Shown here one piece after another: positions 1-9,748 of a stretch of DNA of 64,000 nt. The DNA comes from Pseudomonas sp. TMP9 (GTDB lineage: Bacteria > Pseudomonadota > Gammaproteobacteria > Pseudomonadales > Pseudomonadaceae): the NCBI RefSeq assembly GCF_037943105.1, contig NZ_CP149803.1:186001-250000 (forward strand), in the 5' to 3' direction. Made by a program: the position numbers and the translations under genes. Each line of letters starts with the position of its first letter. Position 1 is the first letter of the stretch. The notes under the pieces were generated by a model, which saw nothing but the letters and a program-made list of their open reading frames with translations, was not told the origin of the DNA and ran no database searches.

Positions 1-1671
1 GACGGCGGGCAGCGGCAGTGGGAGGGTCTGCTGCAGGCTGCTGAGCAAATTGGACAGTTCAAACTCAGTCAGGTCGCTGCTACCGGGGTGCAGCGACAGC
101 CGCGTGCTGTTATCGATCACGCCGTTGCGCTGGCACCAAGCGAGCAATTCGATCAGCGCGCGCGTACGTTTGAGCGGCGAGAAGTCGGCCAGGTCTTGTG
201 CGTTAACGCTACCGCTGTAGAGCGCCCAAAGGGTTTCGTTGGGCTCATCCGGGCTGGGGCTCTGGGCCAGTGTCAGGGTGTCTTCGGCGAGGTCGGGGGC
301 GATGCCGGGGTTGATAAATTCAATCTTGCCGGCCTTGCGCTCGAAGGCTGCGTACAAGCGCCGACCAAGAATGCCGAGGTCACGGCTGTTGAGCGAGCTG
401 CCGACTTCGGCGTTACGGGCGAATTCCGATAAGAAGCGATAGCTGTAGGTCAGCTCATTGACCAGCATGCGCCGCTCCACGCTGACCTGGCGCACCTTCC
501 ATTGGCTGCGGCTGTCGAGCATGGCCAGCTGGCGGCTGTCCCAATTCCAGTCACGCGTCAGGCGCTCCAGCAACAGGCGTTGCCAACTTTTGCGGTTGTG
601 GCTGGGCGGTCGGCTGAGTTTTTTATCGACTTTCAGATACAGGCAGCGGCGGATCAGCTCTAAACGTTCATGCTCGCCGCGGGCCTTGAGGTACTCCTCC
701 AGGCGGCGATACACCACGATATAAGGGTCGAGTTCGTCGACATCTAAACGGTTAGAGAACACCGCCTGCTTGAAGCGCAGCGACAGGCATTCGACCTTGG
801 GGTGTTCGCTGGCGTAGACCTCAGTCAGCAGCAGCTTGAGTACCGACTTGTAGGGTGACTCGATGCCCTTGAACAGCTGCCACATCCCCGCGCCAACAAA
901 TTCTTCCGGCGGAATGCGCGCCAGGTGACCGAGGTCAATGACGTCTTCGGCGCGCACAAAACGCTTGGCCAGAAGGGCGCTGGTGTAATGCTGATAGCGC
1001 TGTTCTTCATACACCGGCACCAGCCACCAGAGGGGCGTTCGTCCGCCGAGCCAGATGGCGGTGCGGTAGAACTCGTCGAGCAGCAGGTAGTGCTGGGTGG
1101 TGCCGCAATCATCCGAGGTCAGTTGCGCTTCGCGCTCGCCATGGGTGAAGCGTGCGGGATCGATTAGAAAGAAGTGCGCCTCGGCGCCGAAGGTCGCGGC
1201 CCAGGCTTCGAGCAGTGCGCATTTTTTGCTCAGCTCATGCACCTGCTGTGGGCTGAGGTCGCTGGCGTGGCACACCCACAGGTCCATGTCACTCTGCTCA
1301 GCTTGGGCGACAGTGCCCAGACTGCCCATTAGAAACAGGCCGTGGATCGGCAGTGCGGGTTTACCGCGATAGGGCTTGTAGGCGAATGAACGGGTCAGAC
1401 GCTGCACTTCAGCGAGCACGTCGTCATCCGGTTCAAAGCCGCTCAGGCCCGCAGGCGTGAGCCCAGAAACATAACCCGGCAGGAGCGGGTGGTTAACGTG
1501 AAACAGCAGCGGCAGCAGTTTCAGCACCAATTGTTGGCGCGTTGAGAGTGCCTGCATGGCACGTTGCAGACGGCCACGGTTAAGGTTGAGGAAGCGCGCA
1601 CGTAACTGCGTCAGTACCTTGCGGTCGATGCCGTCATCAATGTCCGGGCGAATTTCCTCAGTACGACTCAT
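1..1671 (-). CDS. cyaA: Class I adenylate cyclase (3' end cut off by window edge)
   Basis: The frame is open from an ATG at 1671 to the window edge, giving 557 residues without a stop, so the C-terminal part is missing. The translation begins MSRTEEIRPDID and reads as the enterobacterial/pseudomonad class I adenylate cyclase that makes cAMP from ATP in the cytoplasm for the CRP homologue Vfr. The nucleotidyltransferase signature is visible near residues 115-132 as GSLGT followed by SDMDLWV, where the aspartates should bind metal. The regulatory C-terminal half would lie mainly beyond the window. It is transcribed away from the next gene, with about 125 bases between them. Family assignment is firm; the start is chosen because it gives the expected N-terminus. 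Confidence 0.93.
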   Translation of the reverse strand, partial: MSRTEEIRPDIDDGIDRKVLTQLRARFLNLNRGRLQRAMQALSTRQQLVLKLLPLLFHVNHPLLPGYVSGLTPAGLSGFEPDDDVLAEVQRLTRSFAYKPYRGKPALPIHGLFLMGSLGTVAQAEQSDMDLWVCHASDLSPQQVHELSKKCALLEAWAATFGAEAHFFLIDPARFTHGEREAQLTSDDCGTTQHYLLLDEFYRTAIWLGGRTPLWWLVPVYEEQRYQHYTSALLAKRFVRAEDVIDLGHLARIPPEEFVGAGMWQLFKGIESPYKSVLKLLLTEVYASEHPKVECLSLRFKQAVFSNRLDVDELDPYIVVYRRLEEYLKARGEHERLELIRRCLYLKVDKKLSRPPSHNRKSWQRLLLERLTRDWNWDSRQLAMLDSRSQWKVRQVSVERRMLVNELTYSYRFLSEFARNAEVGSSLNSRDLGILGRRLYAAFERKAGKIEFINPGIAPDLAEDTLTLAQSPSPDEPNETLWALYSGSVNAQDLADFSPLKRTRALIELLAWCQRNGVIDNSTRLSLHPGSSDLTEFELSNLLSSLQQTLPLPLPAV

Positions 1672-1796
1672 GCTCAGGCTCTGCGGGGCGATGCGCGATC
1701 ATGCCGTGTCAGTGGGTTAGCGCGCGGCTGCGGATACAGGGTTATAGCCTGCGTTGCGGGCAGCTTGAGGCTGGCGCCGCAGCGCAGAAGCAGCGG

Positions 1797-2042
1797 TTAA
1801 GCCGCTTCGGTGACGTTGAGAATGGTCAGCAAGACTTGTGCGTGTTCAGCAGCGTCCAGGCCAAGGCTGGTTAGGTAACCGCCATCGGGTAGACTGATCA
1901 AGCCTTTCTCATGCAAGCGCTTGGCGGCAGAAACCGCCGAGGGTGTGGCCGTCTGATGAACTTTGATGCCTTCCTGGGTGGTGCCCAGGTTGAACAGTGC
2001 GAGGATTTCCAGTTCGGCAATTAATTCCGGGGTAAAGGCCAT
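1797..2042 (-). CDS. TIGR02647 family small protein
   Basis: An 81-residue protein starting MAFTPELIAELEILALF. I recognise it as the pseudomonad family called TIGR02647, a small, probably DNA-binding protein of unknown role with a winged-helix-like pattern (short helices, then a GLISLPDGGYLTSLG stretch resembling a wing). The frame stays open upstream to 2132, but the ATG at 2042 has a GGAG ribosome site seven bases upstream and gives the conserved N-terminus. It stands alone between cyaA and a three-gene minus-strand cluster. The function is unknown; DNA binding is only an inference from the fold pattern. Confidence 0.82.
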   Translation of the reverse strand: MAFTPELIAELEILALFNLGTTQEGIKVHQTATPSAVSAAKRLHEKGLISLPDGGYLTSLGLDAAEHAQVLLTILNVTEAA

Positions 2043-2218
2043 ACGTACTCCAGCTTCGTATTTAAATGAGCGGCAACCGGCGGCTGCAGCACCCGCTGCG
2101 GTAGATCGGCTGAAACATTGGGCAGCGTGCAAAAGACGTACAGAAAAACCTAAGCAAGCTGCCGTGAACCGATGCTGCCAGAAGTCTAGCCGCAGTGGGG
2201 TAAAAATCTCTGGGCTTT

Positions 2219-2488
2219 TTACTTCGCCTGTTCCGGCAGTTCGGGCAGGGCGCGAAGGCCTTGCTCGTAACGGCCAAGGTCGAAGCTGCGATCATCGCGC
2301 AACATCACCTCGATCTCATCGGCCAGCACTAGCGCCATCAGCTCGATAATCGCTTCGCGCTCGTAGCCGACTAAGGTCAATTTGTTCAGCACTGATTGCA
2401 CGAAGGCCGGCTCGCCGGCTTCAAGCTGGTTTTCAATGGCGTGGCTCAGGGTGTCCTGGGCAAAGTCTTCGTCGTTTTGCTCGCTCAT
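2219..2488 (-). CDS. Small acidic conserved protein of unknown function
   Basis: An 89-residue acidic protein starting MSEQNDEDFAQD, helix-rich and without a signal peptide or membrane segment. I do not recognise a named family. The ATG at 2488 is preferred over an in-frame ATG 13 codons upstream because a GGAG ribosome site sits seven bases before it. It follows the GNAT acetyltransferase gene by 25 bases on the same strand, so the two are probably co-transcribed. The sequence ALVLADEIEVMLRDDRSFDLGRY suggests a compact helical fold and nothing more specific. Confidence 0.75.
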   Translation of the reverse strand: MSEQNDEDFAQDTLSHAIENQLEAGEPAFVQSVLNKLTLVGYEREAIIELMALVLADEIEVMLRDDRSFDLGRYEQGLRALPELPEQAK

Positions 2489-2513
2489 GAGGTACTCCGA
2501 AAAGAGGGGTGTT

Positions 2514-2993
2514 TTAGTCTTCGGCAAAGTCGAGCAGGGCCTGGCCGGTCAGGCGGTAGGTGGTCCATTCGTCCTGCGGGCGGGCGCCGAACGATTGGTA
2601 GAAATCAATGGCTGGCTGGTTCCAGTCCAGCACGGCCCACTCAAAACGGCCACAGCGCTTGGCCACAGCCAGCTGTGCGAGGTGACGCAGCAGGGCTTTA
2701 CCCGCACCCACGCCGCGTTTTTCCGGGCTGACGTAGAGGTCTTCAAGGTACAGCCCGTGTTTGCCCAACCAGGTCGAGTAATTGAAAAAGTACACGGCAT
2801 AGCCAATAGGCTGGCCTTCATGCTCGCAGATCAGCGCTTGGGTGCTGCTGTCGGGCCCGAACAGACTCGCCTCGATCCCCGCTACGTCTGTCTTCACCTC
2901 ATGCTCGGCTTTCTCGTAGATCGCCAGATCGACGATAAAACGCAAGATGAGGGCGGCGTCTTCAACTATAGCGGGGCGGATATTCAGGGTCAT
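2514..2993 (-). CDS. GNAT family N-acetyltransferase (SSAT-like)
   Basis: A 159-residue single-domain acetyltransferase. It has the GNAT core: strand beta4 with LYLEDLYVSPEKRG, then the acetyl-CoA pyrophosphate loop RGVGAGKALL near residues 93-102, and a late WNQPAIDFYQSFGA motif. The spacing and the EDLYV/FYQSFGA wording resemble the spermidine/thialysine N-acetyltransferase (SSAT) subgroup, so a small amine or amino acid substrate is likely but not shown. It lies between a small membrane protein gene (6 bases upstream) and the small acidic protein, making a probable three-gene operon downstream of argH. Confidence 0.88.
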   Translation of the reverse strand: MTLNIRPAIVEDAALILRFIVDLAIYEKAEHEVKTDVAGIEASLFGPDSSTQALICEHEGQPIGYAVYFFNYSTWLGKHGLYLEDLYVSPEKRGVGAGKALLRHLAQLAVAKRCGRFEWAVLDWNQPAIDFYQSFGARPQDEWTTYRLTGQALLDFAED

Positions 2994-2999
2994 TAGGGC

Positions 3000-3242
3000 T
3001 CAGCTATTGAGAAAAATCAGAAGAGAGAGCGGCATGCCGACCACGCAGAGAACGCCGAAGGCGGTGATCCAGCTGCTGCGCGAGTCCATCGGGTCAGGCG
3101 CGTTTAGTGGCCGGCGCGGATAACAGCCCAGCGTCAGCAGGCGCAGCATCAGCCAGCCGCTGGCGTAGAAGAGGTAGCCGAAAACCAGCTCCAGCACGAC
3201 CTCCCCCAAGACAAACAAACTGCGCAGCAACAGCTCGAGCAT
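3000..3242 (-). CDS. Small inner-membrane protein
   Basis: An 80-residue protein starting MLELLLRSLFVLGE with two hydrophobic segments (about residues 5-32 and 58-78) separated by a short basic loop containing CYPRRPLNAPDP. It is probably a two-helix inner-membrane protein. The ATG at 3242 has an AGGA ribosome site seven bases upstream; the longer frame upstream would overlap argH and looks unlikely. It sits 31 bases after the argH stop and 6 bases before the GNAT gene, so read-through from argH is plausible. No function can be assigned. Confidence 0.75.
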   Translation of the reverse strand: MLELLLRSLFVLGEVVLELVFGYLFYASGWLMLRLLTLGCYPRRPLNAPDPMDSRSSWITAFGVLCVVGMPLSLLIFLNS

Positions 3243-3273
3243 GGGACGTCCTTTTCCCTTAGTCCGTTGACAA

Positions 3274-4668
3274 TCAGCGCGTCGCCAGCAGCTCGCGACC
3301 ACGCGTGACAGCGGCGCGCACCTGATTGGGTGCCGTGCCGCCGATATGGTCGCGGGCGTTCACCGAGCCTTCTAGGGTCAGTACGGCGAACACGTCTTGT
3401 TCGATCTGCGCGCTGAATTGGCGCAGCTCGTCGAGGCTCATCTCGGCCAGGTCCTTGCCGGATTCAACACCGTACTTCACTGCATGGCCGACGATTTCGT
3501 GGCAATCGCGAAATGGCAGGCCACGGCGCACTAGGTAATCGGCCAGATCGGTGGCGGTGGAGAAACCGCGCAATGCGGCTTCACGCATGATCGCGTGCTT
3601 GGGTTTGATCGCCGGGATCATGTCGGCAAAGGCGCGCAGGCTGTCGCGCAGGGTGTCGGCGGCGTCGAACAGCGGCTCTTTGTCTTCCTGATTGTCTTTG
3701 TTGTAGGCCAGCGGCTGGCCTTTCATCAAGGTCAGCAGGCCCATTAGGGCGCCGAATACGCGGCCGGTCTTGCCGCGTACCAACTCAGGAACGTCGGGGT
3801 TTTTCTTCTGCGGCATGATCGAGCTGCCGGTGCAGAAACGGTCCGGCAGGTCGATGAACTGGAACTGCGCGCTGGTCCACAGCACCAGCTCTTCGGAGAA
3901 GCGCGACAGGTGCATCATGGCAATCGAGGCTGCAGCGCAGAATTCGATAGCGAAGTCGCGATCCGATACGCCGTCCAGCGAGTTGCCGCCGACTGCGTCG
4001 AAACCCAGCAATTGGGCGGTGACTTCGCGCTGAATCGGGTAAGTGGTGCCGGCCAGCGCGGCCGAGCCGAGTGGAATACGGTTGGTGCGCTTGCGGCAGT
4101 CAACCAAGCGTTCGTAATCGCGCGCGAGCATCTCAAACCAGGCCAGCATATGGTGGCCAAAGGTCACCGGCTGCGCGGTTTGCAGGTGGGTGAAGCCGGG
4201 CATAATGCTTGCCGCTTCACGCTCAGCCTGTTCCAGCAGGCCCTGCTGCAGGCGGGTGATTTCGCCGAGGATCAGGTCGATTTCGTCGCGCAGCCACAGG
4301 CGAATATCAGTCGCCACCTGGTCGTTGCGGCTACGGCCGGTGTGCAGCTTCTTGCCGGTCACGCCGATGCGGTCGGTCAGGCGTGCTTCGATGTTCATGT
4401 GCACATCTTCCAGGTCGACGCGCCAGTCGAACTGGCCAGCTTCGATCTCGCCCTGAATCTGCGTCAGGCCATCGATGATGCTGTCGCGCTCAGCGTCGGT
4501 CAGTACGCCCACCTTGGCCAGCATGGTGGCATGGGCGATGGAGCCCATGATGTCGTGGCGATACAGGCGCTTGTCGAATTCGACGGAGGCGGTAAAGCGG
4601 GCAACAAAGGCATCGACGGGCTCGCTAAAGCGGCCGCCCCAGGATTGGTTGATTTTTTCAGTGCTCAT
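3274..4668 (-). CDS. argH: Argininosuccinate lyase
   Basis: A 464-residue full-length protein that cleaves argininosuccinate to arginine and fumarate, the last step of arginine synthesis. The fumarase/aspartase superfamily signature [11 protein letters not shown] is present near residue 285, inside the catalytic flexible loop. Other family marks are [12 protein letters not shown] near residues 108-119 and the [10 protein letters not shown] stretch around 165, which holds the conserved catalytic histidine region. It is divergent from algZ with about 250 bases between the starts, as in other Pseudomonas. The ATG at 4668 gives the usual [15 protein letters not shown]-terminus. Confidence 0.97.
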   Translation of the reverse strand: MSTEKINQSWGGRFSEPVDAFVARFTASVEFDKRLYRHDIMGSIAHATMLAKVGVLTDAERDSIIDGLTQIQGEIEAGQFDWRVDLEDVHMNIEARLTDRIGVTGKKLHTGRSRNDQVATDIRLWLRDEIDLILGEITRLQQGLLEQAEREAASIMPGFTHLQTAQPVTFGHHMLAWFEMLARDYERLVDCRKRTNRIPLGSAALAGTTYPIQREVTAQLLGFDAVGGNSLDGVSDRDFAIEFCAAASIAMMHLSRFSEELVLWTSAQFQFIDLPDRFCTGSSIMPQKKNPDVPELVRGKTGRVFGALMGLLTLMKGQPLAYNKDNQEDKEPLFDAADTLRDSLRAFADMIPAIKPKHAIMREAALRGFSTATDLADYLVRRGLPFRDCHEIVGHAVKYGVESGKDLAEMSLDELRQFSAQIEQDVFAVLTLEGSVNARDHIGGTAPNQVRAAVTRGRELLATR

Positions 4669-4919
4669 GGGCTTCGCTCGGCTGGTGCGCTAAAACGGGC
4701 TGGCCGCGCAGGGCGGCCAGCAAGACGAAAGGTGTGCTGATAATAACAGGCTGGCCAGCAAATTCGCCGCGTCGCATTGTTTGGGCAGCAGCTAGGCTTA
4801 GGCGTGGCAATGTTGCGCCGGTCACAGTTTCATCCGTGCAGGCGCACTTCGGTGCTTTATTTTGCCCGGTGGCAGCGGTCTGTCTTGCTGCTGGGGCAGG
4901 TCACGCGGAAACTGCGACG

Positions 4920-6002
4920 ATGAAACTAAAAAGCGCGTTATCAGAAAAACACCCGCCACTGGTTGATGACTTCTTCGTGCCTGAACTGTGCGAGCCAGAA
5001 GCCCTGCTGAGCATGGTCTTGCTGGCCGAATTATTGGTGTTGGTACTGGTGTTGTCCGAGCCCATGCTGCCGGGCTTTGACTGGGTGCGTCTGGCGCTGA
5101 CGTCACTGTTTGTGCAGTGGATCGTGCTGCTCTCGGCCGCCGTGCTGTGCCGCTTGCGCCCCCTGATGGCGCGTATGCGTGCCGCTACAGCCGGCGCGCT
5201 GTGCTGTGCGATTGTGATTGCGTTGAGCTTGCTCTGTACCGCAGTTGCCGACTATTACGAGCTGGGCGGGCCGCTGCCGCGTGCTGGTGAGGTCAATCTG
5301 TACCTGCGCCATGCCTTGATTAGTTTGATCATGTCGGCGCTGCTGCTGCGCTACTTCTACCTGCAAAGCCAATGGCGTAAGCAGGAGCAAGCGGAGTTGC
5401 GCGCGCGCATTGAGTCGCTGCAAGCGCGTATCCGTCCGCACTTTCTGTTCAATAGCCTCAACAGCATTGCCAGCTTGGTGGTGATTGACCCTAATAAAGC
5501 TGAGCAGGCGGTGCTGGATCTCTCTGATTTGTTCCGCGCCAGCTTAGCTAAGCCGGGTAGCTTGGTGCCCTGGTGCGAGGAGTTGGAGTTGGCGCAGCGA
5601 TATTTGTCGATTGAGCGCTATCGGCTCGGCGAACGTCTACAGTTGCAGTGGGAGATCACTGGGGTGCCGGATGATCTGCCGATTCCACAACTGACCCTGC
5701 AGCCGCTGCTGGAAAACGCCTTGATCTACGGCATACAGCCGCGTATTGAAGGTGGCGTGGTGCGGGTTGAGGCGAGTTATAACGAGGGAGTATTCCAGTT
5801 GTGCGTCAGCAACCCCTATGAGCAACTAGACCAGCAGCCACCATCCCGTGGCACGCATCAGGGCTTGAGCAATATTGATGCGCGATTAGTGGCACTTTTC
5901 GGGCCGCGGGCCAGTCTCAGCGTAGAGCGCCGTGACGGTCGCCACTTCACGTGTCTACGCTATCCTTGTGCAAGACCCAAGCAGGAAGCCCGTGCATTAT
6001 GA
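4920..6002 (+). CDS. algZ: Sensor histidine kinase AlgZ (FimS), LytS/YehU type
   Basis: A 360-residue membrane sensor kinase. Four to five hydrophobic segments occupy residues 30-150, followed by a short coiled coil and the His_kinase domain motif RIRPHFLFNSLNS, whose histidine is residue 174. The ATPase part contains PQLTLQPLLENALIYGI (N box) and the glycine-rich ThrHisGlnGlyLeu stretch. In P. aeruginosa AlgZ acts with AlgR in twitching motility, alginate and virulence control. The chosen ATG lacks a strong ribosome site but gives the family length; the frame is open upstream to 4734. Its stop overlaps the algR start by four bases, so the pair is translationally coupled. Confidence 0.93.
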   Translation: MKLKSALSEKHPPLVDDFFVPELCEPEALLSMVLLAELLVLVLVLSEPMLPGFDWVRLALTSLFVQWIVLLSAAVLCRLRPLMARMRAATAGALCCAIVIALSLLCTAVADYYELGGPLPRAGEVNLYLRHALISLIMSALLLRYFYLQSQWRKQEQAELRARIESLQARIRPHFLFNSLNSIASLVVIDPNKAEQAVLDLSDLFRASLAKPGSLVPWCEELELAQRYLSIERYRLGERLQLQWEITGVPDDLPIPQLTLQPLLENALIYGIQPRIEGGVVRVEASYNEGVFQLCVSNPYEQLDQQPPSRGTHQGLSNIDARLVALFGPRASLSVERRDGRHFTCLRYPCARPKQEARAL

Positions 6003-6745
6003 ATGTCCTGATTGTCGATGACGAACCTCTGGCCCGTGAACGCCTAAGCCGTATGGTGGGCGAATTAGAGGGCTATTGCGTACTTGAACCCTCTGCCTGC
6101 AACGGCGAGGAAGCCTTGAGCCTGATCGACAGCCTGAAACCCGATGTGGTGTTGCTGGACATCCGGATGCCTGGCTTAGATGGTCTGCAAGTGGCGGCCA
6201 AGTTGTGTGAGCGCGAGGCGCCGCCGGCAGTGATTTTCTGCACCGCCCATGATGAGTTTGCCCTGGAAGCCTTTCAGGTCAGTGCAGTGGGCTATCTGGT
6301 CAAACCGGTTCGCGCAGAAAATCTGAGTGCGGCGCTGAAAAAAGCTGAGCGGCCCAATCGTGTGCAACTAGCCGCCTTGACCCGCCCCGCGCTGGACAGC
6401 AACGGCGGCCCGCGCAGCCACATCAGTGCCCGCACGCGCAAAGGTATCGAGCTAATTCCGCTGGATCAGGTGATTTATTTTATTGCCGATCATAAGTACG
6501 TAACCCTGCGTCACGCCGGCGGCGAAGTGTTGCTGGACGAACCCTTGAAGGCGCTGGAAGACGAATTTGGCGATTGCTTTGTGCGCATTCACCGCAACGC
6601 GCTGGTGGCGCGTGAACGCATTGAGCGCCTGCAACGCACCCCGCTGGGGCATTTTCAGTTATTTCTCAGGGGCATGAATGAGGAAGCGCTGATCGTCAGC
6701 CGTCGGCATGTGGCCGGGGTGCGCAAGTTGATGCATCACCTTTAG
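5999..6745 (+). CDS. algR: LytTR response regulator AlgR
   Basis: A 248-residue response regulator, exactly the usual AlgR length. The receiver domain (residues 1-120) has the acidic pair DDE at 7-9, phospho-acceptor Asp54 in VVLLDIRMPG, and Lys in LVKPV. The C-terminal LytTR DNA-binding domain (about 145-245) contains VIYFIADHKYVTLRH and FVRIHRNALVARERIERL. It starts within the algZ stop (ATGA overlap), which makes an alternative upstream start unlikely. Known targets in P. aeruginosa include algD, the fimU-pilV cluster and other genes; target sites here were not established. hemC follows 90 bases downstream on the same strand. Confidence 0.96.
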   Translation: MNVLIVDDEPLARERLSRMVGELEGYCVLEPSACNGEEALSLIDSLKPDVVLLDIRMPGLDGLQVAAKLCEREAPPAVIFCTAHDEFALEAFQVSAVGYLVKPVRAENLSAALKKAERPNRVQLAALTRPALDSNGGPRSHISARTRKGIELIPLDQVIYFIADHKYVTLRHAGGEVLLDEPLKALEDEFGDCFVRIHRNALVARERIERLQRTPLGHFQLFLRGMNEEALIVSRRHVAGVRKLMHHL

Positions 6746-6797
6746 CCCTGTCGGCCAACCCGGATAACGCCGGGTGCAGGCCTGATCTGGGCCAGCC

Positions 6798-6806
6798 TGT
6801 TATGAT
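6798..6806 (+). promoter_or_regulatory. Extended -10 promoter candidate for hemC
   Basis: The sequence TGTTATGAT carries an extended -10 (TG, one base, TATGAT) 29 bases before the hemC start. No convincing -35 is present at the right distance, which fits an extended -10 promoter. A short imperfect hairpin (ACCCGG/CCGGGT around 6755-6773) lies between the algR stop and this element. This suggests hemC can be expressed independently of algZR; it is a motif call only. Confidence 0.45.
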
Positions 6807-6835
6807 CCGCGGCAGTTCGTTTTCTGGAATTGCCC

Positions 6836-7774
6836 ATGTCTCGTGAAATCCGCATTGCCACCCGTAAAAGTGCCTTGGCCCTGTGGCAGGCCGAACACGT
6901 TAAAGCGCGTCTAGAGCAGGCGCATCCTGGCCTTAGCGTCATCCTGGTGCCGATGGTCAGTCGCGGCGATAAGCTGCTGGATGCACCGCTGGCGAAAATT
7001 GGCGGCAAGGGCCTGTTTGTTAAAGAGCTGGAAACTGCGCTGCTGGAGAATCAGGCCGACATCGCCGTGCATTCGATGAAGGATGTGCCGATGGACTTCC
7101 CCGAAGGCTTAGGTCTGTATTGCATCTGCGAGCGCGAAGACCCACGCGATGCCTTTGTCTCCAACACCTATGCCAGCCTTGATGCATTGCCGGCCGGCAG
7201 CGTGGTTGGCACCTCCAGCCTGCGCCGACAGGCGCAATTGCTGGCGCGTCGGCCGGATCTGAAAATCCAGTTTCTGCGTGGCAACGTCAACACCCGCTTG
7301 GCCAAGCTGGATGCCGGCGATTACGACGCGATTATCCTTGCAGCCGCCGGCTTAATCCGCCTCGGGTTTGCCGAGCGCATCCGCACCTCAATCAGTGCCG
7401 AAGACAGCTTGCCGGCTGGCGGCCAGGGTGCCGTGGGCATCGAGTGCCGCAGTGTCGACAGCCAGATTCATGCCCTGCTGGCGCCTTTGCACCACCACGA
7501 TACTGCGTTGCGGGTGACTGCTGAGCGCGCGCTGAATAAGCACCTGAATGGCGGCTGCCAAGTGCCGATTGCGTGCTATGCCGTGCTCGAAGGCGAGCAG
7601 CTATGGCTGCGTGGCTTGGTCGGTCAGCCAGATGGTTCACAACTGCTGCGCGCCGAACAGCGGGCCAACAGCGCAGATGCTGAGCAGCTGGGCGTGCAAG
7701 TGGCTGAAGCGCTGCTGGCTCAGGGCGCCGCCGCTATTCTGCAATCTGTCTACAGCGAGGCCGGCGCCGAGTGA
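6836..7774 (+). CDS. hemC: Hydroxymethylbilane synthase (porphobilinogen deaminase)
   Basis: A 312-residue cytoplasmic enzyme that joins four porphobilinogen molecules into hydroxymethylbilane. The N-terminus [18 protein letters not shown] is typical, and [12 protein letters not shown] and [12 protein letters not shown] are present, the latter carrying the cysteine that binds the dipyrromethane cofactor. The ATG at 6836 is preferred over an in-frame TTG two codons upstream. The stop overlaps the hemD start (GTGA), so HemC and HemD are coupled, matching consecutive steps in tetrapyrrole synthesis. Confidence 0.97.
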   Translation: MSREIRIATRKSALALWQAEHVKARLEQAHPGLSVILVPMVSRGDKLLDAPLAKIGGKGLFVKELETALLENQADIAVHSMKDVPMDFPEGLGLYCICEREDPRDAFVSNTYASLDALPAGSVVGTSSLRRQAQLLARRPDLKIQFLRGNVNTRLAKLDAGDYDAIILAAAGLIRLGFAERIRTSISAEDSLPAGGQGAVGIECRSVDSQIHALLAPLHHHDTALRVTAERALNKHLNGGCQVPIACYAVLEGEQLWLRGLVGQPDGSQLLRAEQRANSADAEQLGVQVAEALLAQGAAAILQSVYSEAGAE

Positions 7775-8544
7775 GCAGCTGGCGTTTGCTGCTGACGCGG
7801 CCGACTCAAGAGTCAGCCGCGCTCGCCGCAACCTTGGCCCAGCAGGGCATTTACAGCAGCAGCCTGCCGCTGCTGGCCATCGAGCCCCTAAGCGAGCGAG
7901 CTGAGCAACGCGCCACGCTTAACGACTTGAGCCGCTACTGCGCGGTGATCGTGGTGAGCAAACCCGCTGCCCGCCTGAGCCTCGGGTTATTGCAGCGCTA
8001 TCAACTGCCGATGCCTACCGAGCAACCCTGGTTCAGCGTGGGTTCAGCCACCGGGCAGATTCTTCGCGAGTATGGCCTGCAAGTGCATTATCCCGAACAC
8101 GCCGATGACAGCGAAGCGCTGCTTGGGTTACCGCCGTTTCAACAGGCATTGGCGCTGGCCGATAACCCACGGGTGTTGATTGTGCGTGGTGAAGGTGGCC
8201 GGGAGTTACTGGCTGAACACTTGCGCGGTCAAGGCGTGCAGGTCGACTATCTGCCATTGTATCGGCGCGTGCTGCCGCAATACCCGGCAGCGGCATTGGC
8301 GGAGCGCGTTCAAGCTGAACGCTTGAACGCGCTGGTGGTCAGCAGTGGGCAGGGCTTTGTGCATTTGCGTCAACTGGCCGCCGACGCTTGGGCGCAACTG
8401 GCCCTGCTACCCTTGTTTGTACCCAGCCCGCGAGTAGCCGACATGGCCCGTGCGGCGGGTGCGCAATGTATTGTGGATTGCCGTGGCGCGAGTGCTGCGG
8501 CGTTGCTGGCAGCGTTGCAAACGCAACCTACCCCCGACCTCTGA
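7771..8544 (+). CDS. hemD: Uroporphyrinogen-III synthase
   Basis: A 257-residue protein starting at a GTG that overlaps the hemC stop. It begins [14 protein letters not shown], the usual HemD opening, and contains the family's weakly conserved marks such as [17 protein letters not shown] and [10 protein letters not shown]. It cyclises hydroxymethylbilane with inversion of ring D to make uroporphyrinogen III. Position directly after hemC and before the hemX/hemY pair supports the call, since HemD sequences are poorly conserved in general. Downstream hemX starts 16 bases later. Confidence 0.94.
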   Translation: MSSWRLLLTRPTQESAALAATLAQQGIYSSSLPLLAIEPLSERAEQRATLNDLSRYCAVIVVSKPAARLSLGLLQRYQLPMPTEQPWFSVGSATGQILREYGLQVHYPEHADDSEALLGLPPFQQALALADNPRVLIVRGEGGRELLAEHLRGQGVQVDYLPLYRRVLPQYPAAALAERVQAERLNALVVSSGQGFVHLRQLAADAWAQLALLPLFVPSPRVADMARAAGAQCIVDCRGASAAALLAALQTQPTPDL

Positions 8545-8560
8545 CGCAAAGGATGGATAC

Positions 8561-9748
8561 GTGAGCGAAGCAACTACTCCGAAAGAGCAAGCCCCCCAAG
8601 AGCCCGGCCCAGCGCCGCTAGACGCGGCTGCGACGAAGCCTGCAGCCCCTGCAGGCAAGTCGGCGGCACGCGGTAATGGTTTGGCGCTGCTGGCGTTATT
8701 GGTGGCGGCGGCAGGAGCCGGCGCCGGTGGTTGGGGACTTTGGCAGATAAAGGCGCTGGACGACCGCAGCCAACAGCAGGTGAGCCTGCTGCAGGATGCT
8801 CAACGCGAGGCGCAGAGCTTGGCTCAAGTGGGGCGAACGCTGGATACGCGACTGGATCAGCTGCCCAGCATCGAAGAGTTAGACACTCGCCGTCGCCTGT
8901 TGATGCAGCTGCAGGGTGACCAGCAACTGTTGAATCAGCGTCTGGAAACGGTGCTCGGGGCCAGCCGTCAGGACTGGCGATTGGCCGAGGCCGAACATCT
9001 GTTGCGTCTGGCTAGCCTGCGTCTGTCCGCCCTGCAAGATATCAACAGCGCCACCGCGTTGGTGCAGGCTGCCGATGAAATCCTCCATGAGCAGGATGAT
9101 CCCGCCGCTTTCAGCGCTCGTGAGCAGTTGGCCAAGAGTCTGCAAGCGCTTCGCTCGACAGCCAACCCGGACCGTACTGGGTTGTTTCTGCAGCTCGGCG
9201 CTTTGCGTGAGCAGGCGGCGCAGCTAAATGCTCTCGCCCCACGGTTTAGCAACGAAGGTGACGTGCTGAGCGAGCTGGCGGCTACCGATGGCGCGGCCGA
9301 GCCGACGTGGTGGCAGCGTGGCGTACAGACCTTGTCGGAATATCTGCGCATCGAGTTCAACGCCGATCGCACGATCCGCCCAACCTTGGCTGGCCAGAGT
9401 CTCGCCCAGGTGCGTCTGGCTCTTAGTCTCGCGCTGGAGCAGGCGCAATGGGGTGCACTGCACGGAGACAGCGCCGTCTACCGGCAGGCGTTGCAGCAGG
9501 CCCGCGAGGTGCTGGATGCGCACTTCAATGCGGATAACCCGAACAGCCGTGCCCTGCGCGCGCGCATTGATGAGCTGACCGAGCAGCCGATTGCGGTGAC
9601 GCCACCCGACCTCAGCCCGACGTTGAATGCTGTGCAGGCTTATATCCAAGCCAAACAAACCGCGCGCAATCAGCAGCAAAGCGACGTTGAGCCTGCTGCT
9701 GCGCCAGCGGATGATATCGAGGCTTCATTGCAGGAGGCGCCGCAATGA
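8561..9748 (+). CDS. hemX: HemX-like membrane protein
   Basis: A 395-residue protein annotated in many genomes as uroporphyrinogen-III C-methyltransferase, although it lacks the SAM-dependent methylase motifs. The N-terminal 35 residues are Ala/Pro-rich and charged, then one membrane segment (about 37-58, ALLALLVAAAGAGAGG), then a long helical periplasmic part with coiled-coil character. The GTG start at 8561 is supported by AAGGA eight bases upstream. The gene lies between hemD and hemY in one run, and its last bases overlap the hemY start. A role in heme synthesis is inferred from context only. Confidence 0.88.
   Translation: MSEATTPKEQAPQEPGPAPLDAAATKPAAPAGKSAARGNGLALLALLVAAAGAGAGGWGLWQIKALDDRSQQQVSLLQDAQREAQSLAQVGRTLDTRLDQLPSIEELDTRRRLLMQLQGDQQLLNQRLETVLGASRQDWRLAEAEHLLRLASLRLSALQDINSATALVQAADEILHEQDDPAAFSAREQLAKSLQALRSTANPDRTGLFLQLGALREQAAQLNALAPRFSNEGDVLSELAATDGAAEPTWWQRGVQTLSEYLRIEFNADRTIRPTLAGQSLAQVRLALSLALEQAQWGALHGDSAVYRQALQQAREVLDAHFNADNPNSRALRARIDELTEQPIAVTPPDLSPTLNAVQAYIQAKQTARNQQQSDVEPAAAPADDIEASLQEAPQ

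Noticed and set aside
3910..4740. 276-codon frame antisense to argH
   Set aside because: Shadow of argH on the other strand; argH is certain and fills the same DNA.
6812..6820. Partial AlgR-box match (CAGTTCGTT) before hemC
   Set aside because: Two mismatches to the nine-base core CCGTTCGTC and located downstream of the candidate -10; too weak to call.
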